Origin: Marinospirillum sp.
Lineage (GTDB): Bacteria > Pseudomonadota > Gammaproteobacteria > Pseudomonadales > Halomonadaceae
NCBI GenBank assembly: GCA_007116865.1
Contig: SKHR01000223.1
Location: 1 to 5,944, forward strand
Direction: 5' to 3'
Length of the DNA: 5,944 nucleotides
A model generated the notes under the pieces. It was given only the letters and a program-made list of their open reading frames with translations. It made no database searches and was not told the DNA's origin. Positions 1 through 5,850 of the stretch are shown piece by piece (the stretch's first letter is position 1; every line of letters begins with the position of its first letter). The position numbers and the translations under genes are program-made.

Positions 1-650
1 CAGAAGTTATCGACATGACCATCGGTTTCATCGGCATAGAGGCCTTCGGGCAACCAGATGATCACTTCAACCCCCAGGTGCTGACGCAGCTGATCTTCGA
101 TGGCTTCACGGCTGAGCTGGGGGTTACGATTGGGATTGAGCAGGCATTCTTCAGTGGTGATCAGGGTGCCTTCACCATCCACATGAAAAGCCCCGCCTTC
201 CATCACAAAGCCTTCGGTACGAAAACGCGGTAAGTGTTCAATTTGCAGTATTTTGCTGGCGACCTGATCGTCCAGATCCCAGGGAAAATACAGGCCCCCT
301 TTCAGTCCGCCCCAGGCATTGAACTGCCAGTCAATCCCGGCAAGCTGACCCTGATCGTTGACGACAAAAGTAGGCGCGGTGTCTCTGGCCCAGGCATCAT
401 TGCTGCTGATTTCAACCACCCGAATATTGGGATGGTTCAGCTTTTGGCAGGCGTTTTCGTACTGACTGGCATTGACACCAACGGTCACCGGCTCAAAACG
501 GGCTATGGCTTTGGCAACCCGACAAAAAGCCGCTTGAGCGGGCTTCGCACCATTGCGCCAATTATCAGGACGCTGCGGCCAGAGCATCCAGGTTTGTTGA
601 TGTGGGGCCCATTCAGCGGGCATCCGATAACCAAGTTCAGCGGGAGTCAT
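1..650 (-). CDS. aguA: Agmatine deiminase, N-terminal part (cut by the window edge)
   Basis: Agmatine deiminase hydrolyses agmatine to N-carbamoylputrescine and ammonia, a cytoplasmic step in making putrescine from arginine. The visible 216 residues carry hallmarks of the guanidine-modifying enzyme fold: WARDTAP (86-92, D90), MEGGAFHVDGEGT (150-162, E151) and GHVDNF (211-216, H212, D214). From memory, the key residues of the Enterococcus faecalis enzyme are D96, E157, H218 and D220. All four line up here with one constant offset of six, so the alignment needs no gaps. The catalytic Cys near residue 350 lies beyond the window, so activity cannot be judged; about 150 residues are missing. The ATG at 650 is preceded by AGGAG (661-665) with 10 bases of spacing. 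It starts 18 bases after the stop of the 240-residue gene, so the two are probably co-transcribed. Confidence 0.95.
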   Translation of the reverse strand, partial: MTPAELGYRMPAEWAPHQQTWMLWPQRPDNWRNGAKPAQAAFCRVAKAIARFEPVTVGVNASQYENACQKLNHPNIRVVEISSNDAWARDTAPTFVVNDQGQLAGIDWQFNAWGGLKGGLYFPWDLDDQVASKILQIEHLPRFRTEGFVMEGGAFHVDGEGTLITTEECLLNPNRNPQLSREAIEDQLRQHLGVEVIIWLPEGLYADETDGHVDNF

Positions 651-668
651 AAACACAGCGCTCCTGAG

Positions 669-1391
669 TTAAGCGTCATCCTGGGCATCATCGCGTTGAA
701 TACTGGCCGGTTGGTATTCATCGGCCAGTTGTTTGGTTTTTTCCAGCTCGTTGCGGGTCTGCTGCAACAGCTCACGAAAAACCTCTTGATCCGTTCCGCG
801 ATACTTATTCAGCTCTTTGATGATGTTCTGGTAACAGGCCATCGCTTTGCGATACTGCTTTTGTGCTTTAAAGGCTTCGGCTCGGGACTGATTTTGCTCA
901 ACAATCACCTGAGTCGCTGAGTGGCGCAGCATCGCCAGCATTTTTTTACCCTTGGCCTCGGCCAGGCGTCCTTCTTTAAATTCACGTGTGATCAGGGCAT
1001 GCACGCTGCGCAAGAGATGCAGCATGTCAGTTGCGACGGCATCACTTTCGACAGGATGCACTTTAGGATTGGCTTCGGCTTTGATATCACGCAACTGAGC
1101 TTCGGCCTGGGCCAGTTTTTGCGTCATCTCAGGGGAGTGATCTCCGGCTTGCTGGCGCAGTTCCAACAGCGCATACCAGCGCTCAGCCAGCACGATCCGC
1201 ATGGAGTGGGGCAAAAGATGGGGACGCAGACGGGTGATCAGCGGCTCAACGGCGCGGATCTGCACCTCATAATCCTGAATTTTTCGCAGCGAAGCCGCAC
1301 GGCGCTGTTCGCGAGTTTTTAGGTAGTGGGTCGCAAATAGGGCTGCAAACGCAAGCAATACGACCAGAATAAGAAGTGTCAGTGCAAACAT
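669..1391 (-). CDS. Membrane-anchored helical protein of unknown function
   Basis: I do not recognise this 240-residue protein. Residues 3-22 form one strongly hydrophobic segment, followed by a basic stretch (TREQRR), which suggests a bitopic inner-membrane protein with its bulk in the cytoplasm. The rest is rich in Ala, Gln, Glu, Lys, Arg and Leu and looks almost wholly helical, with likely coiled coil around 63-108. Residues 167-196 resemble a TPR-like helix pair (AEAFKAQKQYRKAMACYQNI). The tail is acidic (DDAQDDA). No catalytic motif is visible and the single Cys (C186) lies in the helical part. The ATG at 1391 has AGGA 7 to 8 bases upstream (1399-1402). Agmatine deiminase follows after 18 bases, but nothing in the sequence links this protein to polyamines. 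The reading frame is certain; the role is unknown. Confidence 0.85.
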   Translation of the reverse strand: MFALTLLILVVLLAFAALFATHYLKTREQRRAASLRKIQDYEVQIRAVEPLITRLRPHLLPHSMRIVLAERWYALLELRQQAGDHSPEMTQKLAQAEAQLRDIKAEANPKVHPVESDAVATDMLHLLRSVHALITREFKEGRLAEAKGKKMLAMLRHSATQVIVEQNQSRAEAFKAQKQYRKAMACYQNIIKELNKYRGTDQEVFRELLQQTRNELEKTKQLADEYQPASIQRDDAQDDA

Positions 1392-1429
1392 CGTTTCGTC
1401 CTGAGGGTAAAGCCCTTAATTTGCAAGGC

Positions 1430-1458
1430 AATATACCCCCAAAACGAACAGGTGGCTA
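1430..1458 (-). promoter_or_regulatory. Possible sigma-70 promoter for the 240-residue gene and aguA
   Basis: On the minus strand TATATT (1435-1430) matches five of six -10 bases. TAGCCA (1458-1453), 17 bases upstream, matches four of six -35 bases. The -35 overlaps the hairpin at 1451-1471, so the site is tentative. Transcription would start near 1424, giving a leader of about 30 bases. Confidence 0.3.
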
Positions 1459-1471
1459 TAAAAACACCACC
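1441..1471 (-). terminator. Weak terminator candidate after the sulfur operon
   Basis: GGTGG (1451-1455) and CCACC (1467-1471) can form a 5-bp hairpin with an 11-base loop, 20 bases after the stop of the 61-residue gene. The minus-strand sequence after it is T-rich but broken (TGTTCGTTTT), so termination would be poor and some read-through into the next gene is possible. Confidence 0.3.
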
Positions 1472-1490
1472 AAGCATTCAACTCAAAGCA

Positions 1491-1676
1491 CTAATCACGC
1501 GCTGAAGGGCAAGGTGCGCCACAGGGCGCACAGGCACCGGTATCCAGCTGAATCAGGCTGGTCGGTGCATGCCCCTGCCCTGAGTTGAATGCAAAGGTTG
1601 GGCTTTGCAGGTGATCCACCAGAATCAGCAGCAAAATACCCAACAGCACGAAGATCACTCGATGTCGACGATACAT
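1491..1676 (-). CDS. Small membrane-anchored protein with a CxxCxxxC tail
   Basis: This 61-residue protein is not one I recognise, but it looks real. A basic N-terminus (MYRRHR) precedes a hydrophobic segment at about 7-20, fitting a signal anchor that puts the C-terminus in the periplasm. The tail holds all three cysteines, C49, C52 and C56, in GACAPCGAPCP. The ATG at 1676 has a strong AAGGAGCC (1683-1690) with 8 bases between AGGAG and start, and this site overlaps the stop codon of the transporter gene. Translation is therefore probably coupled, and the gene is the third member of the rhodanese-transporter operon. The cysteines could carry persulfide, bind a metal or form disulfides; this is inference from context. 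There is no GxC lipobox at the hydrophobic end, so it is not an evident lipoprotein. Whether the segment is cleaved is unclear. Confidence 0.72.
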   Translation of the reverse strand: MYRRHRVIFVLLGILLLILVDHLQSPTFAFNSGQGHAPTSLIQLDTGACAPCGAPCPSARD

Positions 1677-1688
1677 GGCAGAGGCTCC

Positions 1689-2915
1689 TTAATCCGGCAG
1701 ACCAAATTTAGGGCGCAACTTCACCCCGATGATTGAGCCTACAAAGGCAGAAGCAAACCAGATCCAACCATGCAGACTAGCCGAGGCAATACCTGAAAAG
1801 AAGGCCCCCACATTACAGCCAAAACCCAGGCGTGCACCGTATCCCATCATCAGACCACCGATCACCGCCGCTAAAAAGGGCTTGAGCAGAGGCGGGTTGG
1901 CACCAGTGGCATTGAAATTATTGGCCAGCCCGGCCGCTAACATTGCCCCTAAAAGTAGGCCGAAGTTCATCACCGAGGTGACATTGACCAGTACCGAATC
2001 ACGCAAAGCCTGGGCCGGGAAATCCCAGGTCCAGAATTCATAAACACTCATATCCATGCCCAGGGCCTGAGCAATTTTTGCACCCCACAAACCAAAAGCG
2101 AAGGTGATACTCCAGGGCGAGCCGCTCAACAATAGCGTTAACAGGTTACCAAAGGCCAGCACCAACACTGCCCAAAAGAAAGGCCAGCGCCCGGTTAGCA
2201 GGGTGGCAAGCCAGCCTTTTTCCGTTGGGCGAATTTGCAGCTCAGCTGAGTCCACTTTTGCATGGGATTTGAATTCGACACGCCGAACCCAGAGATAGAT
2301 CAGCAGCAGTGCAATGCCCTGAAGCACCAGCGCACCGCTGACCCCTAACTCACTGATCAGATTGACCGGATCCGTGCCGGGGCGATCTAACCACCAAGGC
2401 AGATGAAAGGTGCCCAGCAAGCTACCAATAATGAAAAAGATCAGGGTGACCGTCATGCGCAGGTTGCCCGCACCCACGGTGAACAGGGTGCCAGAGCCAC
2501 ACCCACCCCCCAACTGCATGCCCAGACCAAATAAAAACGAGCCAACCACCAGCGACAAGCCCACTGGTGCGATGGCACCGATCATGCCGGGTTGTCCTGA
2601 ACCCAGCACGGGAATCATCAGCAAGGACGCCAGACCGATCAGGATCAACTGGGCTCGCATGCCCGCACCCTGTTTTTTAACAATCAGATTGCGCCAACCC
2701 GCGGTAAAGCCGAAAGCGCCATGGTACAAGGCAATCCCCAACAGACCGCCTAGAAAAAACAAGCCGACCAGAAAAGGCGCCGTTTCCAGCCAGATCAGCG
2801 TGCCTAAAAGCGCCAGGCCAATCAGAGCAACCAGCACCACAAAACCATCGATGCGCAGCCCCGTGGGGGCTGCCTCTGTTGGAACAGTGGTGGAAGTATC
2901 AGTAAGATTTGCCAC
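1689..2915 (-). CDS. YeeE/YedE family (TsuA-like) sulfur-compound transporter
   Basis: This 408-residue, very hydrophobic inner-membrane protein belongs to the YeeE/YedE sulfur-transport family (formerly DUF395), whose studied member TsuA takes up thiosulfate. It shows the internal duplication of the family: GGGCGSGTLFTVGAG (136-150, C139) in the first half and GFGCNVGAFFSG (364-375, C367) in the second. A polar linker (about 211-234) separates the halves. C139 and C367 are its only cysteines. At 408 residues it is longer than the roughly 330-350 of TsuA and E. coli YeeE. The start is GTG at 2915: the next upstream in-frame codon but one is a stop, the first internal Met is far inside, and AAGGAT lies at 2921-2926. 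Co-transcription with the rhodanese supports a sulfur substrate, most likely thiosulfate. A selenium-related role, known for some YedE proteins, is less likely because no SelD or YedF partner is seen. Confidence 0.9.
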   Translation of the reverse strand: MANLTDTSTTVPTEAAPTGLRIDGFVVLVALIGLALLGTLIWLETAPFLVGLFFLGGLLGIALYHGAFGFTAGWRNLIVKKQGAGMRAQLILIGLASLLMIPVLGSGQPGMIGAIAPVGLSLVVGSFLFGLGMQLGGGCGSGTLFTVGAGNLRMTVTLIFFIIGSLLGTFHLPWWLDRPGTDPVNLISELGVSGALVLQGIALLLIYLWVRRVEFKSHAKVDSAELQIRPTEKGWLATLLTGRWPFFWAVLVLAFGNLLTLLLSGSPWSITFAFGLWGAKIAQALGMDMSVYEFWTWDFPAQALRDSVLVNVTSVMNFGLLLGAMLAAGLANNFNATGANPPLLKPFLAAVIGGLMMGYGARLGFGCNVGAFFSGIASASLHGWIWFASAFVGSIIGVKLRPKFGLPD

Positions 2916-2926
2916 AATTCATCCTT
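2916..2926 (-). promoter_or_regulatory. Ribosome binding site that fixes the GTG start of the transporter
   Basis: AAGGAT (2926-2921) overlaps the rhodanese stop codon (2927-2925) and lies 5-6 bases before the GTG at 2915. An ATG at 2922 is in another frame and reaches a stop after seven codons, so GTG is the only workable start. The overlap suggests translational coupling. Confidence 0.75.
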
Positions 2927-3887
2927 AGTTCTGCAAACGTTGAATCAAACGCGAGATACCTCTTGGAGGGACCTGCAAAGGGCGATCGCCACTGTGTGCC
3001 CACTCGGCCATCGAGCCATCGTAAAGACGGATGTTTTCTAAACCAGCGACTTCGCTAAATGCAAACCAGTCAGTCGCGGCCCAGTGCCCAGTATTACAAA
3101 AGGTCACCAAATCAGACGCCAGGCTGAGGTTCTTTTGTGCCAGCTGGCGATTGAGTAGTGCATTATCCAGATACCAGACACCATTACGTTCAACCAGAAA
3201 TGACTGGTGCTCAAAGTTGATCGCTCCGGGCAGAGTACCGGGAGCTGCCACGGGGCCTGCTTGAGTCTGTCCGGTGAAAAAAGCTTCCGGGCGTGCATCG
3301 ACCAGGCTTTGGGGGCGGCTGGCCAAGCGCGACTCCACTTCGGGGATATCCGCTAAGAGTGCCGGTTGTGGCTCGGCAGTATAGCGCACGGGGTGATATT
3401 CTGGACTACCGGAAGCGACAGGAAAGCCCTCGGCCTGCCAGCCATTAAAGCCGCCATTGAGCAAAGAAACCTCTGCATGTCCCAGGTATTTGAGCGTCCA
3501 GTAAACTCTGGCTGCCGAGCCAAAATCCGTGGGGCCACTGCCCGCGGGAATCACCACCACATGATGCTCAGGTGTGATGCCCAGACTGCCGACCAGTCGC
3601 TCTAACGCAGCCACTGAGGGCAGTAGACCTGTCACACCACCGCGATTCTCACGCCAGCCATCATCGGTATAGCTGGAATACAGACTTCCAGGAATGTGTG
3701 CCTGCTCAAAACTGGCACGATCACCGCCATCGTCAATTGAGCTGCGCACATCAATCAGTAGCAGGTTGGGGTTTTCCAGATTGTCATACAGCCACTGGGC
3801 GCTGACCAGACCGGCCTGCGCCTGACTCAAAGCTGCCAACGCCAGCAGGGCAAAGGCAAGAATAAAAGAAGGTAGGATTTTTTTCAT
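2925..3887 (-). CDS. Exported two-domain rhodanese (sulfurtransferase)
   Basis: Rhodaneses move sulfane sulfur from donors such as thiosulfate to a thiol or cyanide acceptor through a Cys persulfide. From the ATG at 3887 the protein has 320 residues. It starts with a Sec-type signal peptide (MKK, a hydrophobic core, likely cleavage after AQA at about residue 25), so it should act in the periplasm. The first rhodanese domain (about 27-160) has LIDVRSS and HIPGS motifs, but PAGSG where the active Cys would sit, so it is probably inactive. The second (about 177-300) has the loop CNTGHWA with C264, the only Cys in the protein. A TTG at 3908 would add seven residues but has no ribosome binding site. 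The ATG has a weak AAGAG 8 bases upstream and gives a normal signal peptide, so I prefer it. The transporter gene follows after 9 bases. Confidence 0.92.
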   Translation of the reverse strand: MKKILPSFILAFALLALAALSQAQAGLVSAQWLYDNLENPNLLLIDVRSSIDDGGDRASFEQAHIPGSLYSSYTDDGWRENRGGVTGLLPSVAALERLVGSLGITPEHHVVVIPAGSGPTDFGSAARVYWTLKYLGHAEVSLLNGGFNGWQAEGFPVASGSPEYHPVRYTAEPQPALLADIPEVESRLASRPQSLVDARPEAFFTGQTQAGPVAAPGTLPGAINFEHQSFLVERNGVWYLDNALLNRQLAQKNLSLASDLVTFCNTGHWAATDWFAFSEVAGLENIRLYDGSMAEWAHSGDRPLQVPPRGISRLIQRLQN

Positions 3888-3944
3888 GTGGTCGACTCTT
3901 TTGATCAAGGATGAGCCGTCATCGCTGGCTCGTTAGGTGAGCCT

Positions 3945-3973
3945 ATTCTTGATCGATATCTGACCCAGATCAA
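3945..3973 (-). promoter_or_regulatory. Likely sigma-70 promoter of the rhodanese operon
   Basis: On the minus strand TTGATC (3973-3968) and AAGAAT (3950-3945) each match four of six consensus bases and are separated by exactly 17 bases. A very AT-rich stretch (about 3974-4026) lies just upstream and could act as an UP element. Transcription would start near 3938, leaving a leader of about 50 bases. I found no sigma-54 -24/-12 pair here, so this operon seems not to be a direct sigma-54 target. Confidence 0.45.
3949..3962. promoter_or_regulatory. Partial FNR/ANR-like box in the rhodanese promoter
   Basis: TTGATCGATATCTG matches the FNR pattern TTGAT-N4-ATCAA at eight of ten specified bases; the last two differ. 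It falls between the proposed -35 and -10, where binding would more likely repress than activate. TTGATC occurs three times in this gap (two plus-strand copies at 3901 and 3949, and one minus-strand copy at 3973-3968), so chance similarity is possible. Confidence 0.25.
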
Positions 3974-4020
3974 TAGACGATAAAAGAATATTTTTTGATA
4001 TTTTTATAGCGAAAAGAAAT

Positions 4021-4051
4021 AAAAAAGGACTGATACCTGGCCTACATCAGT
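4021..4051 (-). terminator. Terminator-like hairpin overlapping the activator stop codon
   Basis: ATCAGT (4046-4051) and ACTGAT (4029-4034) form a perfect 6-bp stem with an 11-base loop. On the minus strand it is followed by CC and six T (4026-4021). The upstream arm contains the TGA stop of the activator gene (4049-4047), so ribosomes finishing translation could interfere with folding. It would separate this gene from the rhodanese operon. The stem is short and AT-rich. Confidence 0.5.
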
Positions 4052-5432
4052 GATGAGGTTGTTTTTCTGCCACTTGCTTCAGCTTACGGTAGAGCGTTCG
4101 CTCACTGACACCTAAGAGCTCAGCCAGGCTGGCTTTTTCCAGTGATTGATGCGTATCAACCAGGTAGTTCAAGTAAGCTCGCTCCAACTCATCCAGGTTT
4201 AAGACCTCCCCCTGAATCAGTCGCTGAGGTAAGTGATCGGCTTCTTGGATGACGCTTTGCGGGTAGACACATTCAGCTGGCAGGTGCTGAACATCGATCA
4301 CCCCTTCATCGGCAAGCAGCGCCCCCCTTTCAAGAATATTGCGCAACTCACGAATATTGCCAGGAAAAGGATAGGCTTGCAGGCACTGGATCGCTTCACG
4401 GGTGACCTTGACCTGCTCAGCGCCAGGAATCCGCTTTAACAAGGATTCGACCAGCAGAGGCAGATCCTCCTTGCGCGCTCTTAAACTGGGCAGCTCAATA
4501 GGAAAAGCCGCAATACGATAATAGAGATCCGCACGAAACTCACCTGCCTCAACCTGTTGTTTGAGATGGCGGTGAGTAGCACAGATCAAACGAAAATTGG
4601 CGTGCTGTGGCTCAACGCCACCGACACTGCGGTAAGTGCCGGTTTCAATCAGGCGCAGCAATTTAACCTGAAGCGGCAGAGGGATTTCACCGATTTCATC
4701 CAAAAACAGGGTGCCCCCGTGAGCGGCTTCCACCAGGCCCCGTTTGCGCCCGGTTGCGCCGGTAAAAGCACCGCGCTCATGACCAAACAGCTCACTTTCA
4801 AACAGTGTTTCGGGCAAACCTGAACATTCAACCGTGATAAAAGGTTTTGCCCGGCGCGAGCTGGAGTCATGAATCGCACGTGCCACCAGTTCTTTGCCGG
4901 TGCCAGTTTCGCCTAAGAGTAGCAGGGTGATATCGCTCGGCGCCGCGCGACGCATCAACGAGAGCATTTGATTGAATGCGGTTGAACGGCCAATCAATCC
5001 CTGGCTACCGGTCGCACGCGGGCGGGCCTCCTTGACCAGATGCAAAATTTCCAGGTAAGCAACCAGCTTTCCTTTGGCGTCATGAATCGGACTGACTTCA
5101 ACATCCACATGCTCCTCGCCTTCGGGCGTTTGATGCTGATGTAAAATCCGCTGACGCTGACCACTCTCCTGGCACAGCTTGATGGGACATGCCTCACCAG
5201 CCAGATCACAGGGCTGGGTAAAGCCATGAGAAACCCCATAGCAGGTCTGATTGATCAAGTCACTGCGCTGCGAATAGGTCTGACGATACGCCCGGTTGGC
5301 AGCCAAAATCCGATAGTCCAAAGAGATGATGGTCGCTGGCTCAGTGATGCCGTCGAGCAAAGAATCCATTTCTGTCTGTGACCAGCTTTTCATTCGCAGC
5401 GCCCATTTAACTTTGAGTGACATTTTTGTCAT
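4047..5432 (-). CDS. fisR: FisR-like sigma-54 activator with Cys-rich PAS domain
   Basis: This 461-residue protein is a bacterial enhancer-binding protein that remodels sigma-54 RNA polymerase using ATP. Domains in order: PAS-type sensor (about 19-135); AAA+ domain (about 146-370) with Walker A GETGTGKE (174-181), GAFTGA sigma-54 contact loop (221-226), Walker B TLFLDE (241-246), arginine-finger region FRADLYYRI (299-307) and GNIREL (358-363); and a Fis-type helix-turn-helix (about 434-452). It lacks a two-component receiver domain. The PAS domain holds C64, C75, C82 and C87. As I recall, FisR of Cupriavidus pinatubonensis senses sulfane sulfur through C53, C64 and C71; the 11 and 7 spacing is the same here. 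That homology and the sulfur operon next door support a reactive-sulfur sensor. The ATG at 5432 has only a weak AGG; M4 or M14 could be the true start. A terminator lies just upstream. Confidence 0.92.
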   Translation of the reverse strand: MTKMSLKVKWALRMKSWSQTEMDSLLDGITEPATIISLDYRILAANRAYRQTYSQRSDLINQTCYGVSHGFTQPCDLAGEACPIKLCQESGQRQRILHQHQTPEGEEHVDVEVSPIHDAKGKLVAYLEILHLVKEARPRATGSQGLIGRSTAFNQMLSLMRRAAPSDITLLLLGETGTGKELVARAIHDSSSRRAKPFITVECSGLPETLFESELFGHERGAFTGATGRKRGLVEAAHGGTLFLDEIGEIPLPLQVKLLRLIETGTYRSVGGVEPQHANFRLICATHRHLKQQVEAGEFRADLYYRIAAFPIELPSLRARKEDLPLLVESLLKRIPGAEQVKVTREAIQCLQAYPFPGNIRELRNILERGALLADEGVIDVQHLPAECVYPQSVIQEADHLPQRLIQGEVLNLDELERAYLNYLVDTHQSLEKASLAELLGVSERTLYRKLKQVAEKQPHH

Positions 5433-5451
5433 TAAAGCCTATTTAGTGGGC

Positions 5452-5494
5452 AAAAAAAAGCCCGAAGCCAGGCCGGTCAAAGCAAGCTTCAGGC
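5452..5494 (-). terminator. Strong intrinsic terminator or attenuator ahead of the activator gene
   Basis: GCCTGAAGC (5494-5486) and GCTTCGGGC (5468-5460) form a 9-bp stem with one G-U pair and a 17-base loop, followed on the minus strand by eight T (5459-5452). This is a classical Rho-independent terminator. It lies 57 bases after the stop of the 39-residue gene and only 19 bases before the activator ATG, leaving no room for a normal promoter in between. It may act as a partial terminator or attenuator. Confidence 0.8.
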
Positions 5495-5498
5495 AAAG

Positions 5499-5520
5499 GG
5501 TATCAACCAAAGGCGATACC
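5499..5520. repeat. Small inverted repeat in the leader of the activator gene
   Basis: GGTATC (5499-5504) and GATACC (5515-5520) are perfect 6-base arms around a 10-base loop. The repeat lies immediately upstream of the terminator hairpin and downstream of the 39-residue gene. It could form a second hairpin in the transcript; no function can be assigned. Confidence 0.4.
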
Positions 5521-5550
5521 GGTCAGGATCCGGAAATACAGGGCTGGGTT

Positions 5551-5670
5551 TTAGCTGAGATGCAATACGATCTGCATGACCGCAGGTAAAATACAAATCA
5601 CCACGCCAACCACTGGCAGAACCAGAGAAAGCACGGGGTGCAGAGTTTCATATTCAGTTTCGTTGCTCAT
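5551..5670 (-). CDS. 39-residue single-span membrane protein under sigma-54 control
   Basis: I do not recognise this small protein. It begins with a short polar, acidic head (MSNETEYETLH). From residue 13 almost to the C-terminus (about 13-38) it is one hydrophobic segment with prolines at 19 and 29 and a single Cys (C26). It should be an integral inner-membrane peptide. The ATG at 5670 has a strong AAGGA (5678-5682) with 7 bases of spacing, much better than that of the activator gene downstream. A sigma-54 promoter lies 70 bases upstream and a strong terminator follows, so it can be transcribed as a short unit of its own. These signals make it a convincing gene despite its size. The promoter context suggests it is a product induced by the neighbouring FisR-like activator, perhaps a partner of a sulfur-related membrane complex; that is inference. 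Confidence 0.72.
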   Translation of the reverse strand: MSNETEYETLHPVLSLVLPVVGVVICILPAVMQIVLHLS

Positions 5671-5739
5671 GTCAGTTTCCTTAAGGTAAAACGCTCATCA
5701 ATCAAACCCACCTAGCCAAGCGGGGTTAACCAGATTAAC

Positions 5740-5754
5740 GCAAGGAAAGTGCCA
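5740..5754 (-). promoter_or_regulatory. Sigma-54 (-24/-12) promoter of the 39-residue gene
   Basis: On the minus strand TGGCAC (5754-5749), five bases (TTTCC) and TTGC (5743-5740) match the sigma-54 consensus TGGCAC-N5-TTGC at every core base, with the required ten bases between the GG and GC pairs. Transcription would begin near 5728 and give a leader of about 58 bases. It is upstream of, and in the same direction as, the 39-residue gene and the sigma-54 activator gene. Confidence 0.88.
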
Positions 5755-5772
5755 ACATTAGAAATAACAACA

Positions 5773-5785
5773 CAACAAACTGATT
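5773..5785 (-). promoter_or_regulatory. Predicted IHF binding site
   Basis: AATCAGTTTGTTG on the minus strand (5785-5773) fits the IHF core WATCAR-N4-TTR exactly, and an AT-rich tract lies on its 5' side, as at many IHF sites. It sits between the inverted repeat and the -24 element, the usual place for the DNA bend that brings an enhancer-bound activator to sigma-54 polymerase. Confidence 0.55.
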
Positions 5786-5850
5786 TATATGGATTTTATG
5801 AGGCAAAGAAAAGGAGCAAGTGGACTAAAAAGGCTGGAAACACTCTACAG

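Noticed and set aside
15..920. Two long plus-strand open frames (15-233 and 234-920)
   Set aside because: They lie opposite agmatine deiminase and the 3' part of the 240-residue gene. The minus-strand reading carries exact family motifs, and the plus-strand translations match nothing recognisable.
921..1322. Plus-strand open frame of 133 codons
   Set aside because: It is fully opposite the 240-residue gene, which has a good ribosome binding site and a coherent anchor plus helical body. The plus frame has neither.
1376..1588. Plus-strand open frame of 70 codons
   Set aside because: It has no ribosome binding site, a low-complexity basic translation, and runs through the promoter region and the opposite 61-residue gene.
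2410..2928. Plus-strand open frame of 172 codons
   Set aside because: It is the antisense of the transporter gene; its Pro-, Arg- and Lys-rich translation is typical of the complement of membrane-span codons.
3888..3908. TTG start adding seven residues to the rhodanese
   Set aside because: No ribosome binding site precedes it, and the added residues would put a polar, charged stretch ahead of a normal signal peptide.
5326..5589. Plus-strand open frame of 87 codons
   Set aside because: It crosses the activator start, the terminator hairpin and the end of the 39-residue gene. Its translation looks non-coding and it has no ribosome binding site.
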